From: Pseudooceanicola atlanticus
GTDB taxonomy: Bacteria; Pseudomonadota; Alphaproteobacteria; Rhodobacterales; Rhodobacteraceae
NCBI RefSeq assembly: GCF_000768315.1
Contig: NZ_AQQX01000003.1
Location: forward strand, 124,001 to 188,000
Direction of reading: 5' to 3'
Length of the DNA: 64,000 nucleotides
Made by a program: the position numbers and the translations under genes
Shown: positions 35,252 through 44,506 of the stretch, one piece after another
Layout: every line of letters begins with the position of its first letter
How positions within the stretch are numbered: the stretch's first letter is position 1
Notes under the pieces: model-generated
Told to the model about the DNA's origin: nothing
The model's database searches: none
Seen by the model: only the letters and a program-made list of their open reading frames with translations

Positions 35252-36664
35252 TTGTCCATGACCGAGATTTCCGGCGCCGGCACCGGCTGGCGCGACATGC
35301 TGTCCCCGGGCCAGCGCGGCGCGGTGCTGCTGATTTCCAGCGGCGTCGGGATGCATGCCTTCAACGATCTCGCCATCGCGGCCTCGATCCCCGTGGCCTA
35401 TGCCGCGCTTGACAGCCTGCCCTTCCTGCCGTTGGCCTATGCGCTGTTCTTCCTGGGCGTGGTGCTGGGGGGCTTGCTGTCCGCCGAATTGCGCGCCCGT
35501 CTGGGGGCGCGGCGCACGGCGGTGACCGGCGCGCTGCTGTTTTCCACCGGTGTCGCGCTGACGGCGCTGGCCTGGACCGGCTGGGTCTTTGCCCTGGGCC
35601 GCGCCTTGCAGGGGCTGTCCGACGGGATCATCGTCGCGCTCTGCTACGGGTTGATCCCCGATCTCATCCGCAAGGACCTGGTCGCGCGGGTCTTTTCGGT
35701 CGAAGCCATCGTCTGGGCCGTCGCCGCCGGTCTTGGCCCCCTCGCCGGCGGCTACGCGACCGAAGCCCTGGGCTGGCGCGCCGCCATGCTCGTCTGTCTG
35801 CCGCTGGTGCTGATCTTCTTCGTGGCCGCCCTGCCCGTCCTGGGCGAGGCGCATCGCCGGGCCGATCTCTCCGCCCGCCGACCTGCGGGCCTGCCGGTCC
35901 TGCTGGCGCTGACCGGCACGCTATGTTTCGCCCTGCCCACGGCCCTGCCCGGCCGCGCATGGGGCGCCGCGCTCGTGCTGGCGGGGCTGGCGCTCTTTGC
36001 CCTCGCGCTCCGGATCGACGGCAAGCGGGACAAGGCGTTTTTCCCGCGCCGGTTCTTCAGCCTGTCGGTCACGGGCCGCGGCGCCTGGCTGAACTTCCTG
36101 ATGCCGATCTCGCAATCCGCGACGACCGTGTTCCTCGCGCTGGCGCTGACCGCGATCTGGGGCATGTCGCCGATCTGGGTCGGCTGGATCATCATCACCC
36201 TCGCCCTCAGCTGGAGCGGCACGGCCATGGTGCTGTCCAACCTCACCGTGCGCCAACGGGCCGGGTTGCTGCGCTTCGGACCGATGCTTCAGGTCGTGGG
36301 GCTGTCCTGCGTGGCGATCGGATTGGGGACGTCTGTCCTGCCCATCGTGCTGGTCGGGCAGGTCCTGTCCGGCGCAAGCTTTGGCATGGTCTGGGGTCCG
36401 GCGACCGAAGTTATCATGCGGATCACGCCCGAGGCCGACAAGACGCGGGTGTCGTCCTTCCTGCCCGTCCTTCAGACCACCGGCTTCGCGGTCGGCGCCG
36501 GGCTGGTGGGCTGGGTCGCCGGGATGAGCGGCCTGACGGAGACCTTGGGAACCAAGGTCACCGCGCCGATCTACGTCCTCTGGGGCAGCGCCGCCGCCCT
36601 GTCCTGCATCGCCGCGACGCTCGCCCTCGGAATGCGGCCCGCGACAGAAGAGCTGACGTCCTAG
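35252..36664 (+). CDS. MFS transporter (14-helix-type exporter)
   Basis: A 470-residue major facilitator with about 12-14 membrane helices. It starts with VLLISSGVGMHAFNDLAIAASIPVAY; loop motif GARRTAVTGALLF (helix 2-3, the RxGxR-like segment) and VFSVEAIVWAVAAGLGPLAGGY (antiporter motif C, GPxxGG) indicate a drug- or metabolite-exporting antiporter. The substrate is unknown. A TTG at 35252 has AGGA at good spacing; the ATG two codons on is an alternative. An imperfect inverted repeat (AGGTC and GACCT arms, 35188-35199) lies just upstream. Confidence 0.82.
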   Translation: MSMTEISGAGTGWRDMLSPGQRGAVLLISSGVGMHAFNDLAIAASIPVAYAALDSLPFLPLAYALFFLGVVLGGLLSAELRARLGARRTAVTGALLFSTGVALTALAWTGWVFALGRALQGLSDGIIVALCYGLIPDLIRKDLVARVFSVEAIVWAVAAGLGPLAGGYATEALGWRAAMLVCLPLVLIFFVAALPVLGEAHRRADLSARRPAGLPVLLALTGTLCFALPTALPGRAWGAALVLAGLALFALALRIDGKRDKAFFPRRFFSLSVTGRGAWLNFLMPISQSATTVFLALALTAIWGMSPIWVGWIIITLALSWSGTAMVLSNLTVRQRAGLLRFGPMLQVVGLSCVAIGLGTSVLPIVLVGQVLSGASFGMVWGPATEVIMRITPEADKTRVSSFLPVLQTTGFAVGAGLVGWVAGMSGLTETLGTKVTAPIYVLWGSAAALSCIAATLALGMRPATEELTS

Positions 36665-36934
36665 AGCAGCATGCTCGGACATACGGGACGTGATGAAACA
36701 GACGCCGACGTAGGGTCTTCGATGCTGCGCAAAGGCTTGACGGACCTTTGCCGGATAGAAGGCCACTCCACCAAACTTACACAGTAAGCAAGGGTGCTGC
36801 GTCAGCTTCAAGCCACGGCCATTCCTGCTTTTCCGGATCCCCAAGGTGCAAGTCGGCCAGCCCCCTATGCCGACAACCCGAAACGCAATGCCGCACGCAC
36901 CAATACGCCACCGTACAGCCAAACCGCCCGATCA
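36665..36934. other. Gene-free stretch between MFS and lon
   Basis: About 270 bp after the MFS stop and before the lon terminator, between convergent genes. Minus-strand reading gives a Cys/Phe/Val-rich conceptual segment with no start codon, possibly a remnant, but I recognise no family. No repeat of the composite type occurs here. Confidence 0.35.
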
Positions 36935-36939
36935 AAAGA

Positions 36940-36968
36940 AAACGGCCGCGCAAGCAGCGCGGCCGTTT
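36940..36968 (-). terminator. Intrinsic terminator of lon
   Basis: Exact 12-bp arms AAACGGCCGCGC and GCGCGGCCGTTT around a five-base loop, 24 bases past the lon stop. On the minus strand they are followed by a T-rich run (TTTTCTTTT). Confidence 0.85.
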
Positions 36969-36992
36969 CCGTCAATCGTCGTGATCTTGAGA

Positions 36993-39410
36993 CTAATGCG
37001 CCGGGCGCACGGCCTCTGCCATGGCATCGGCAGCCGCAGTGGCACGGGCGGCGGCGGCGGCCTCTTCGGCCTCCTCGTCCCATTCCACCGGCTCCGGCTC
37101 ACGCGTGAGGGCCAGTTTCAGCACTTCGCTGACATGGGTCACCGGAATGATCTCCAGCCCTTCCTTCACGTTGTCCGGGATATCGGCCAGGTCCTTCTCG
37201 TTCTCCTGAGGGATCAGCACCGTCTTCACGCCACCGCGCAGGGCCGCCAGCAGCTTCTCCTTCAGCCCGCCGATGGCGGAGGCATTGCCGCGCAGCGTGA
37301 CCTCGCCGGTCATGGCGATGTCCTTGCGCACCGGGATCTGCGTCAGCACCGAAACGATGGCCGTGACCATCGCCAGCCCGGCCGAGGGACCGTCCTTCGG
37401 CGTTGCCCCGTCCGGCACGTGGACGTGGATGTCCATCCGGTCGAAGCGCGGCGGCTTGATCCCGATCTCGGGCGCGACAGAGCGGACATAGGACGATGCG
37501 GCGTCGATGGATTCCTTCATCACGTCGCCCAGTTTCCCGGTCGTCTTCATCCGGCCCTTGCCCGGCAGGCGCAGCGCCTCGATCTGCAGCAGGTCGCCGC
37601 CGACCGACGTATAGGCCAGCCCGGTGACCACACCGATCTGGTCTTCCTTCTCGGTCAGGCCATAGCGGTACTTCTTCACGCCCAGGTAATCGTCGAGGTT
37701 GTCCTCGGTCACCGACACGCTGTCGACCTCGCCCTTGATGATCCGGGTGACCGCTTTCCGGGCGATCTTGCCCAGTTCACGCTCAAGGTTCCGCACCCCC
37801 GCCTCGCGGGTATAGCGGCGGATCATCTCGGTCATGGCCGCATCGCTGATCTCGAACTCGCCCTTGCGCAGGCCGTGGTTCTTGACCTGCTTGGTCAGCA
37901 GGTGACGCTTGGCGATCTCCAGCTTCTCGTCCTCGGTGTACCCGGCGAGCGAAATGATCTCCATCCGGTCCAGAAGCGGCCCCGGCATGTTGTAGGAGTT
38001 CGCGGTGGTCAGGAACATCACGTTGCTGAGGTCGTATTCCACTTCGAGATAGTGGTCGACGAACGTGCCATTCTGTTCCGGATCAAGCACTTCCAGCATC
38101 GCAGAGGCCGGGTCGCCACGGAAATCCTGGCCCATCTTGTCGATCTCGTCGAGCAGGATCAGCGGGTTCGTGGTCTTGGCCTTCTTCAGCGCCTGGATGA
38201 TCTTGCCGGGCATGGAGCCGATATAGGTCCGGCGGTGGCCGCGGATCTCCGACTCGTCACGCACGCCACCCAGGGAAATCCGGATGAACTCGCGCCCCGT
38301 CGCCTTGGCAACGGACTGGCCCAGCGACGTCTTGCCGACGCCCGGCGGACCGACGAGGCACAGGATCGGCCCCTTCAGCTTTTTCGAGCGCTGCTGCACG
38401 GCCAGGTATTCGACGATGCGTTCCTTGACCTTTTCCAGGCCGTAATGGTCGGTGTCGAGGATCTTCTCGGCATTGCCGAGGTTCTTCTTCACGCGGCTCT
38501 TCACGCCCCACGGGATCGAAAGCATCCAGTCGAGGTAGTTGCGCACCACGGTGGCCTCGGCCGACATGGGCGACATGTTCTTGAGCTTCTTCAGCTCGCC
38601 CTCGGCCTTTTCCTTGGCTTCCTTGGACAGCTTGGTTTCCCGGATCCGGTTCTCCAGCTCGGCCAGTTCGCCTTCGCCCTCTTCGCCGTCGCCCAGCTCC
38701 TTCTGAATGGCCTTCATCTGCTCATTCAGATAATATTCGCGCTGCGTGCGCTCCATCTGGGATTTGACGCGGGTCTTGATCTTCTTCTCGACCTGCAGCA
38801 CGGACATCTCGCCCTGCATCAGGCCATAGACCTTTTCCAGCCGTTCCGAAACGGACAGCGTCTCCAGAAGCTCCTGCTTCTGTTCCACTTCGATCCCCAG
38901 ATGACCGGCGACGAGGTCGGCCAGCTTGGCGGGTTCCATCGTCTCCGCGACAGCGCTCAGCGCCTCTTCGGGGATGTTCTTCTTGACCTTGGCATAGCGT
39001 TCGAACTCTTCGCCGACCGACCGCAGCAGCGCCTCGATCGTGTCCTGGTCGCCGGTCACTTCGTTGAGGTATTCGGCCCGGGCTTCGAAGAAGTTCGGGT
39101 TGTCGATGAAATCGAGGATCTGGACACGTGCCGTGCCTTCGACCAGCACCTTCACGGTGCCGTCGGGCAGTTTCAGCAGCTGCAGCACGTTCGCCAGAAC
39201 GCCAGCATCATAGATGCCATCGGCCTCGGGGTCGTCCTCGGCAGGGTCGATCTGGCTCGACAGCAGGATCTGCTTGTCCTCGGCCATGACCTCCTCGAGG
39301 GCCTTCACGGATTTCTCGCGGCCGACGAAAAGCGGGACAACCATGTGAGGGAACACAACGATGTCGCGCAGCGGCAGCACGGGATAAGATGCGTTGAGAG
39401 GCTCTTGCAT
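36993..39410 (-). CDS. lon: Lon ATP-dependent protease
   Basis: An 805-residue LonA protease degrading misfolded and regulatory proteins in the cytosol. The N-domain begins [23 protein letters not shown] (about 9-31) with a long coiled-coil region to about 300. Walker A is [11 protein letters not shown] (near 350) with Walker [11 protein letters not shown]. The proteolytic dyad lies in [11 protein letters not shown] (catalytic Ser near 680) and a Lys about 43 residues later ([10 protein letters not shown]). An acidic/Ala-rich tail of about 35 residues follows the usual end. AAGGAAAGAG precedes the start. A heat-shock-type promoter candidate lies about 80 bp upstream. Confidence 0.97.
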   Translation of the reverse strand: MQEPLNASYPVLPLRDIVVFPHMVVPLFVGREKSVKALEEVMAEDKQILLSSQIDPAEDDPEADGIYDAGVLANVLQLLKLPDGTVKVLVEGTARVQILDFIDNPNFFEARAEYLNEVTGDQDTIEALLRSVGEEFERYAKVKKNIPEEALSAVAETMEPAKLADLVAGHLGIEVEQKQELLETLSVSERLEKVYGLMQGEMSVLQVEKKIKTRVKSQMERTQREYYLNEQMKAIQKELGDGEEGEGELAELENRIRETKLSKEAKEKAEGELKKLKNMSPMSAEATVVRNYLDWMLSIPWGVKSRVKKNLGNAEKILDTDHYGLEKVKERIVEYLAVQQRSKKLKGPILCLVGPPGVGKTSLGQSVAKATGREFIRISLGGVRDESEIRGHRRTYIGSMPGKIIQALKKAKTTNPLILLDEIDKMGQDFRGDPASAMLEVLDPEQNGTFVDHYLEVEYDLSNVMFLTTANSYNMPGPLLDRMEIISLAGYTEDEKLEIAKRHLLTKQVKNHGLRKGEFEISDAAMTEMIRRYTREAGVRNLERELGKIARKAVTRIIKGEVDSVSVTEDNLDDYLGVKKYRYGLTEKEDQIGVVTGLAYTSVGGDLLQIEALRLPGKGRMKTTGKLGDVMKESIDAASSYVRSVAPEIGIKPPRFDRMDIHVHVPDGATPKDGPSAGLAMVTAIVSVLTQIPVRKDIAMTGEVTLRGNASAIGGLKEKLLAALRGGVKTVLIPQENEKDLADIPDNVKEGLEIIPVTHVSEVLKLALTREPEPVEWDEEAEEAAAAARATAAADAMAEAVRPAH

Positions 39411-39859
39411 GCTCTTTCCTTATCTTGGGCAAAACCCCCGGCCCCGATAATCGGCAGCACGACGGCTTTCCTGTTTACGAAAGCTGAATCTGGGGGTGCC
39501 TGTTCTCGGATTCAACCTGTTTCGGATACTCTGCCCGTCAAGGCCGCGCCCGACAAGCGCGATATCGAGTAGAATTTGCGAAAACAGTGCATAAATCTGC
39601 GTTAGACACCCGTTTTCGCCCGTTTTTCAGGGCAAAATGCAAATCCCGCGGCGTAACGTCATCCTTTGGTATAGCCCGCTCCCGACCGATCACAGGGCCG
39701 TGCGCGTGCTGATGACTTGCTCGTCATCCTCTCTCCGCTGCCCGGCGCCACGGACCAAAAAGTCACGTCTTTCCGCATCTTCGCATCGAAAGATGCACTT
39801 GTATTCTTGCAGGAAGCGACAGCGCCCGGTAACCAAATTTCGCTTGAAGGAGAATTGGC
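39411..39859. other. 449-bp divergent regulatory region of lon and the PAS gene
   Basis: A large spacer for this window. It holds the heat-shock-type promoter candidate at 39488-39516, a small inverted repeat GCTTTC/GAAAGC (39464-39483 region), and an A/T-richer stretch near 39560-39640. An 80-codon open frame (39637-39879) overlaps the PAS start and has no family features. No repeat element found. Confidence 0.4.
39488..39516 (-). promoter_or_regulatory. Candidate sigma-32-type promoter for lon
   Basis: On the minus strand GTTGAA (39511-39516), a 14-base spacer, then CCCCCAGAT (39488-39496). Sigma-32 promoters typically have CTTGAA, 13-15 bases, CCCCATnT. The match is good but not perfect, and lon is a known heat-shock gene in proteobacteria. 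Confidence 0.4.
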
Positions 39860-40486
39860 ATGAGTTTTCTGGGCTTTGACAGAGATTTTGAATCGGATTC
39901 CCTGACGGTCGTGCTGGAACACATGGCCCGGAAGTCCAACCTGTGCATCAAGGTCCTCGACCGCGAAGGCCGTATCCTTGCGGTCAATCAGCATGGCATG
40001 GACCTGTTGCAGGCCGAGCGCGACGATCTCTGCGGCAAGCTCTGGAGCGAATTCTGGGATAACCCGACCGCCATCCGCGCCCGGCAGGCCATCTCCACGG
40101 CACTGATGGGGGGCACCGACCAGTTCGTCGCCCATTGTGCCGCCCTGCCCGACACGCCCCTGTGGGATGTCGAAATCTTCCCCCTCGAAACCGATACCGA
40201 CGGGGTCAAGTCGATCCTTGTCGTCTCGGCCAGCCAGCCAGAGGTAACGGCAGCACCGGTCACCCTCGCCACCACCATCGCCGACAACCTCAAGGACGTG
40301 GTGCACAGCGTGTCCAACATCGCCGCCGCCACGGCCAGCGGCAGCCGCCTGCTGCGCGGTTCGGACGATCCGTCCCGAGTGACGATGATCGCCGATCACC
40401 TCGAAGATACGGTGGCACGGGCCGAGGAAACGCTTGAAACCCTGCGCAGCCTGCTGGATCAACTGATCCCCACGCCCGGGGCCTGA
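39860..40486 (+). CDS. PAS-domain protein
   Basis: A 208-residue cytosolic protein. Residues about 15-125 form one PAS domain (NLCIKVLDREGRILAVNQHGMDLLQAERDDLCGKLWSEFWD; then VEIFPLETDTDGVKSILVVSA as the last strands). The C-terminal 65 residues (DNLKDVVHSVSNIAAATASG; ARAEETLETLRSLLDQL) are helical and could form a dimerising coiled coil. No kinase, GGDEF or output domain follows, so it may be a partner of another signalling protein. Its ligand is unknown. A good GGAG site precedes the start. Confidence 0.8.
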   Translation: MSFLGFDRDFESDSLTVVLEHMARKSNLCIKVLDREGRILAVNQHGMDLLQAERDDLCGKLWSEFWDNPTAIRARQAISTALMGGTDQFVAHCAALPDTPLWDVEIFPLETDTDGVKSILVVSASQPEVTAAPVTLATTIADNLKDVVHSVSNIAAATASGSRLLRGSDDPSRVTMIADHLEDTVARAEETLETLRSLLDQLIPTPGA

Positions 40487-40520
40487 CTGGACACGCGGCC
40501 AGCCCGAAACCAGCCCCAGA

Positions 40521-41507
40521 TCAACCGAAGATCTGCTCGCCTTCCTCCAGCGGATGGTAGCAGGCGACCTGATGCGCCCCGGCCTCTCCCGTCGGCACGG
40601 CCAGCGGCGGCGGGGATTGCCGGCAGATATCCGTGGCCTTGGGACAGCGTGCCGCAAAGGCGCAGCCCTTGGGCGGGTTCAGCGGGTCCGGCAGGTCCGT
40701 CGCCTTGCCCTCGGGGTTCGTCAGCGGCCGCCCCACCACCGGCGCCGAAGACGCCAGCAGCTTGGTATAGGGGTGTTTCGGCGCGCGGAAGATATCCTCG
40801 GCCTGCGCCAGTTCCACCAGCGTGCCGAAATACAGCACCGCCACCCGGGTCGAGATCGCCTCGACCACCGCAAGGTCGTGACTGATGAACAGGTAGGTCA
40901 GGCCGAGGTCCGATTTCAGCTTTTCCAGCAGGTTCAGCACCTGCGCCTGCACCGACACGTCCAGCGCCGAAACCGGCTCGTCCAGGATCAGGGTCGACGC
41001 ATCGGCGGCCAGCGCTCGCGCGATCCCGATCCGCTGCGCCTGCCCGCCGGAAAACTCGTGCGGATAACGCTCCAGGAATTCCTCGCGCAGGTTGACGGAG
41101 GCAAAGATCTCCCGGATCCGCGCATCCCGCGTGACCTTGTCCATGCCGTGCAGATGCTTCAGCGGCGCCTCCATCACCTGCTTGATGGATTTGCGCGGGT
41201 TCAGCGACGAAATCGGGTCCTGGAAGACATACTGGATCTTCTTGCCGAACTCCGACGGGTCCGCATTGTCCAGCGCAGCGCCATCGATCTCGATCACGCC
41301 CTCGGTCGGGTCCAGAAGCCCCACCAGCATCCGCGCCAGAGTGGATTTCCCGCAGCCGGATTCGCCCACGATGCCAAGGGTTTCGCCCTTTTCGACCTCC
41401 AGCGTGATCGGCCGCACCGCATGCACCATCGCCTTGGGCGGACGGAACATGCGCTTGCCGACCTCGAAGGTCTTGGACAGGTTCTCCAGTTTCAGCGCCG
41501 TGCTCAT
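40521..41507 (-). CDS. Oligopeptide/dipeptide ABC transporter ATPase (DppF/OppF type)
   Basis: A 328-residue ABC ATPase on the inner face of the membrane. Walker A is GESGCGKSTLARMLVGL, the signature FSGGQAQRIGIARALA, Walker B LILDEPVSALDVSV and the H-loop TYLFISHDLAVVEAI. The C-terminal oligopeptide-transporter extension has a Cys cluster (CAFAARCPKATDICR) typical of the Opp/Dpp group. The start at 41507 follows GGAGGA and overlaps the upstream fusion gene's stop. It is the last gene of the peptide transporter operon. Confidence 0.92.
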   Translation of the reverse strand: MSTALKLENLSKTFEVGKRMFRPPKAMVHAVRPITLEVEKGETLGIVGESGCGKSTLARMLVGLLDPTEGVIEIDGAALDNADPSEFGKKIQYVFQDPISSLNPRKSIKQVMEAPLKHLHGMDKVTRDARIREIFASVNLREEFLERYPHEFSGGQAQRIGIARALAADASTLILDEPVSALDVSVQAQVLNLLEKLKSDLGLTYLFISHDLAVVEAISTRVAVLYFGTLVELAQAEDIFRAPKHPYTKLLASSAPVVGRPLTNPEGKATDLPDPLNPPKGCAFAARCPKATDICRQSPPPLAVPTGEAGAHQVACYHPLEEGEQIFG

Positions 41508-43384
41508 GCCACGTCCTCCGACAGCTTTGTTTCGGGGAAGATGCAGCGCACCGCCCGCGTCCCGTTGCCTTCCAGCTCGATCGTGCCGACCTGGCACAAC
41601 GCATCCGCCTTGTCGCAGCGCGGGGCGAAGGCGCAGCCCGCGGGCAGCTTGTCCACCGCCGGCGGCAGGCCCGGGATCGCGTGCAATTCGCGCCGCCCCT
41701 CGCCCAGTTCGGGCACGCAGGCGATCAGCCGGCGGGTATAGGGATGCGCGGCATCGTCCAGCACCGCCTGGGTCGGCCCGGTTTCCACGATCCGCCCCGC
41801 ATACATCACCGCCACCCGGTCACAGAGCTGCGCCACCACGCCGAAATCGTGCGTGATGAAGATGATGGACAGCCCCCGCTCCTTCCGAAGGTCGTTCAGC
41901 AGCGCAAGGATCTGCGCCTGCACGGTCACATCCAGCGCCGTGGTCGGTTCGTCCGCGATGATGACGTCCGGGTCGTTGGCCAGCGCCATGGCGATGCCGA
42001 CCCGCTGGCGCATGCCGCCCGACATCTCGTGCGGATAGACCTTGGCGCGCCCTTCGGCATTGGGTATCCGCACCTGTTTCAGCAGGGCCACCGCCCGCTG
42101 CCAGGCCTCTTTCTTGGACACCTTGTGATGCACCCGGATCGCCTCGCACAGCTGATCGCCCACGGTATAAAGCGGGTGCAGCGTCGCCAGCGGGTCCTGG
42201 AAGATATAGGCCACCTTGTCGCCCCGGTAGCGGCGCAGTTTCTCGTAGGGGGCCCCGATCAGCTCGGTCTCGTCATAGCGCGCCGATCCGCCGGTGATGA
42301 CCCCGGGCGGCGAGGCGACAAGCCCCATGATCGACAACGCCGTCACCGACTTGCCCGACCCGGATTCCCCGATCACGCCAAGGCACTCGCCCGGCTCGAC
42401 ATGCAGCGACACCTTGGACACCGCCTTGTAGACCCTCTGGCCCACGTGGAACTGCGTCTCCAGGTCGGTCAGAACCATCGTCCCGGTCTCGCGCGGCTTC
42501 GGGATCTCCGAGGTCCGCGCAACGGCCGTCGACGGCCGCGGCCGGGTCAGCGCGCCGGACCGCAGGCGCGGATCCAGTGCGTCGCGCACCCCGTCGCCCA
42601 GCAGGTTGATCGCCATGACGATGATCAGGATCATCACCCCCGGCACGATGGAGGTATGCGGATTGGTGATCAGCGCCGACCGCGCCTCGCCCAGCATCGA
42701 GCCCAGGTCGGCCTGCGGCGGTTGCGACCCCAGTCCCAGGAAGGACAGCCCCGCCGTCTCCAGGATCATCCAGCCGATGGTGGTGGACATGGCGATCACG
42801 ATCACGGGGATCACGTTGGGCAGGATCTCGGTCAGGATGATCCGCAGATGCCCCTCGCCCGCCAGCTTGGCCGCGTCGACGAATTCCTTGTGCGCGATCC
42901 CCACGGTCACCCCGCGGATGTTGCGGGCAAAGAACGGGATGTTCACCGCCGCCACCGCGATCAAGGCGTTGGTCAGCCCCGGACCCAAGGCGGCCACGAT
43001 CGCCAGCGCCAGCAGGATGTAGGGAAAGGCCATCAGCATGTCGACGCCGCGCATGATGATATTGTCGGTCTTGCCGCCGAAATACCCCGCGATGATCCCG
43101 ATCGCCGCGCCGAAGATGGCCGCAAAGATCGCCGCGGCGATCCCCACGGCCAGGCTCAGCCGCGTGCCGTACATCAGCCGCGCCAGCAAGTCGCGCCCCA
43201 GGTGATCGGTGCCCAGCAGGTGCCCTTCGGAAAACGGTTTCACGAAACGGTTCGAGGTGTTGGTCACATCCGGATCGGGCAGCGGCAGGATCGGGGTGAT
43301 CAGCGCCAGCAAAAGCACCAGCGCCATGACCACGGCCCCCGCGGCGGCCAGGCGATTGCGGATCAGAAGCTTGAGAAAGGTCAT
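41504..43384 (-). CDS. Fused DppC-DppD: peptide ABC permease joined to ATPase
   Basis: 626 residues. Residues 1-270 are a DppC-like permease (N-terminal helix [16 protein letters not shown], then [21 protein letters not shown], and the EAA loop in [23 protein letters not shown]). A linker (about 275-305) leads to a DppD-type ATPase (Walker [17 protein letters not shown] near 340; signature [16 protein letters not shown]; Walker [16 protein letters not shown]; Cys-rich [14 protein letters not shown]). The reading frame is open throughout, so this is a genuine fusion, known in alphaproteobacteria. It overlaps both neighbours by four bases, in an operon with DppB and DppF. Confidence 0.92.
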   Translation of the reverse strand: MTFLKLLIRNRLAAAGAVVMALVLLLALITPILPLPDPDVTNTSNRFVKPFSEGHLLGTDHLGRDLLARLMYGTRLSLAVGIAAAIFAAIFGAAIGIIAGYFGGKTDNIIMRGVDMLMAFPYILLALAIVAALGPGLTNALIAVAAVNIPFFARNIRGVTVGIAHKEFVDAAKLAGEGHLRIILTEILPNVIPVIVIAMSTTIGWMILETAGLSFLGLGSQPPQADLGSMLGEARSALITNPHTSIVPGVMILIIVMAINLLGDGVRDALDPRLRSGALTRPRPSTAVARTSEIPKPRETGTMVLTDLETQFHVGQRVYKAVSKVSLHVEPGECLGVIGESGSGKSVTALSIMGLVASPPGVITGGSARYDETELIGAPYEKLRRYRGDKVAYIFQDPLATLHPLYTVGDQLCEAIRVHHKVSKKEAWQRAVALLKQVRIPNAEGRAKVYPHEMSGGMRQRVGIAMALANDPDVIIADEPTTALDVTVQAQILALLNDLRKERGLSIIFITHDFGVVAQLCDRVAVMYAGRIVETGPTQAVLDDAAHPYTRRLIACVPELGEGRRELHAIPGLPPAVDKLPAGCAFAPRCDKADALCQVGTIELEGNGTRAVRCIFPETKLSEDVA

Positions 43385-44328
43385 GTCTTGATCCTCGGGT
43401 CCAGAAGGCTCTGCGCCACGTCCACCGCGATGTTGAACATCACGTAGCAGGCCGCGACAAAGACGACGCCGCCCTGCACCAGCAGGATGTCACGCTTGAG
43501 GATGGCATCGACCAGCATCCGGCCCACGCCGGGCCACTGGAACACCATCTCGATATAGACCGCGCCCGACAGCACGAACCCCGCCTGCACGCCCAGGACC
43601 GGGATGATGCTGACCATCGCCGCGCGCAGCGCATGGCCCCAGATCACCCGCCCCTCGCGCACGCCCTTGGCCCGCGCGGTGCGCACGAAATCCTGCCGCA
43701 GCACTTCCAGCATGGCCGAGCGCGACAGCCGCGCCACCACGCCGGTGGCCACCACCGCCAGGGCGATGGCCGGCATGATCAGGTGGTTCAGCAAATCCGG
43801 CAGGTCGCCCCCGCCATAGATCGCGTACATCCCCGAAACCGGCAGCATCTTCCACCGCACCGCGAATAACAGGATCATCATCATGCCCAGGAAGAAGGAC
43901 GGGATCGAGATCCCCAGCAGGACCGCAAAGGTGATCGCCTTGTCGGCAAAGCCATATTGCCGCGCCGCCGACACGACCCCGGCGGCGATGCCGAAGATCG
44001 CGCACAGCACAAACGACGTGCCCGCCAGGATCAGCGTGGCGGAAAACCGGTCCAGCACCTCGTCGATCACCGGGCGGTTCAGTGAAAAGGAGCGCCCGAA
44101 ATCGCCGGTCAGCATGTTGCCCAGCCAGATGAAATACCGCGCCACCAGCGGCTGATCGAGGCCAAGGTCCCGGTTCAGCTTCTCGACGTTCTCCGGCGTC
44201 GCGTAGGATCCGAGGATCGCAAGCGCCGGGTCGCCCGGGATCATCGCCATGATCAGGAACACGATCACCGTGATCCCGAACAGGACCGGGATCGCCGAAA
44301 CCAGTCTTTTCAGAATATACCCGCCCAT
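43381..44328 (-). CDS. Peptide ABC transporter permease (DppB type)
   Basis: A 315-residue permease with six helices. ILKRLVSAIPVLFGITVIVFLIM is the DppB/OppB start, and LDQPLVARYFIWLGNMLTGDFGRSF the following conserved loop. EVLRQDFVRTARAKGVREGRVIWGHALRAAM is the EAA loop that contacts the ATPase. It pairs with the DppC half of the next gene. The stop overlaps that gene's start (ATGA). The SBP gene lies upstream, separated by a hairpin-bearing repeat (copy D) that may reduce expression of the membrane components relative to the SBP. Confidence 0.92.
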   Translation of the reverse strand: MGGYILKRLVSAIPVLFGITVIVFLIMAMIPGDPALAILGSYATPENVEKLNRDLGLDQPLVARYFIWLGNMLTGDFGRSFSLNRPVIDEVLDRFSATLILAGTSFVLCAIFGIAAGVVSAARQYGFADKAITFAVLLGISIPSFFLGMMMILLFAVRWKMLPVSGMYAIYGGGDLPDLLNHLIMPAIALAVVATGVVARLSRSAMLEVLRQDFVRTARAKGVREGRVIWGHALRAAMVSIIPVLGVQAGFVLSGAVYIEMVFQWPGVGRMLVDAILKRDILLVQGGVVFVAACYVMFNIAVDVAQSLLDPRIKT

Positions 44329-44413
44329 AGCGGTCCTCCTTTGCTGGCCGACACCGATATTCGCGCTGGCTTGGATTGTTCGTCGACGGGTGGCATCGGA
44401 TCCTGGCCCGGAT

Positions 44414-44501
44414 CTTCATCTTGCCGGAAATACTCCCGCCGGAGGCACGCTCTTTCCGCCCCGCGGAAAGAGCGTCGGTCGGGCCGCCGTCACGCGGCCC
44501 G
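44414..44501 (-). repeat. Composite 3'-UTR repeat, variant copy D (after the peptide SBP)
   Basis: In SBP sense: a hairpin with exact arms CGGGCCGC and GCGGCCCG (44480-44501), a strong hairpin GCTCTTTCCGC/GCGGAAAGAGC with a three-base loop (44449-44473), then the terminal box (44414-44446) beginning GCCTCCGGCGGGAGTATT and ending GGCAAGATGAAG, identical to that of copy C. The proximal hairpin is shared with copy E instead of copies A-C. Confidence 0.75.
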
Positions 44502-44506
44502 AAAGC

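Noticed and set aside
36665-36934. Possible insertion-sequence remnant between MFS and lon genes
   Set aside because: Conceptual minus-strand peptide lacks a start and any transposase motif; no terminal inverted repeats seen.
36846-39572. 908-codon open frame on the plus strand, antisense to lon
   Set aside because: It covers lon almost exactly, has His/Gln/Asp/Leu-rich shadow composition and no motif; lon is certain on the other strand.
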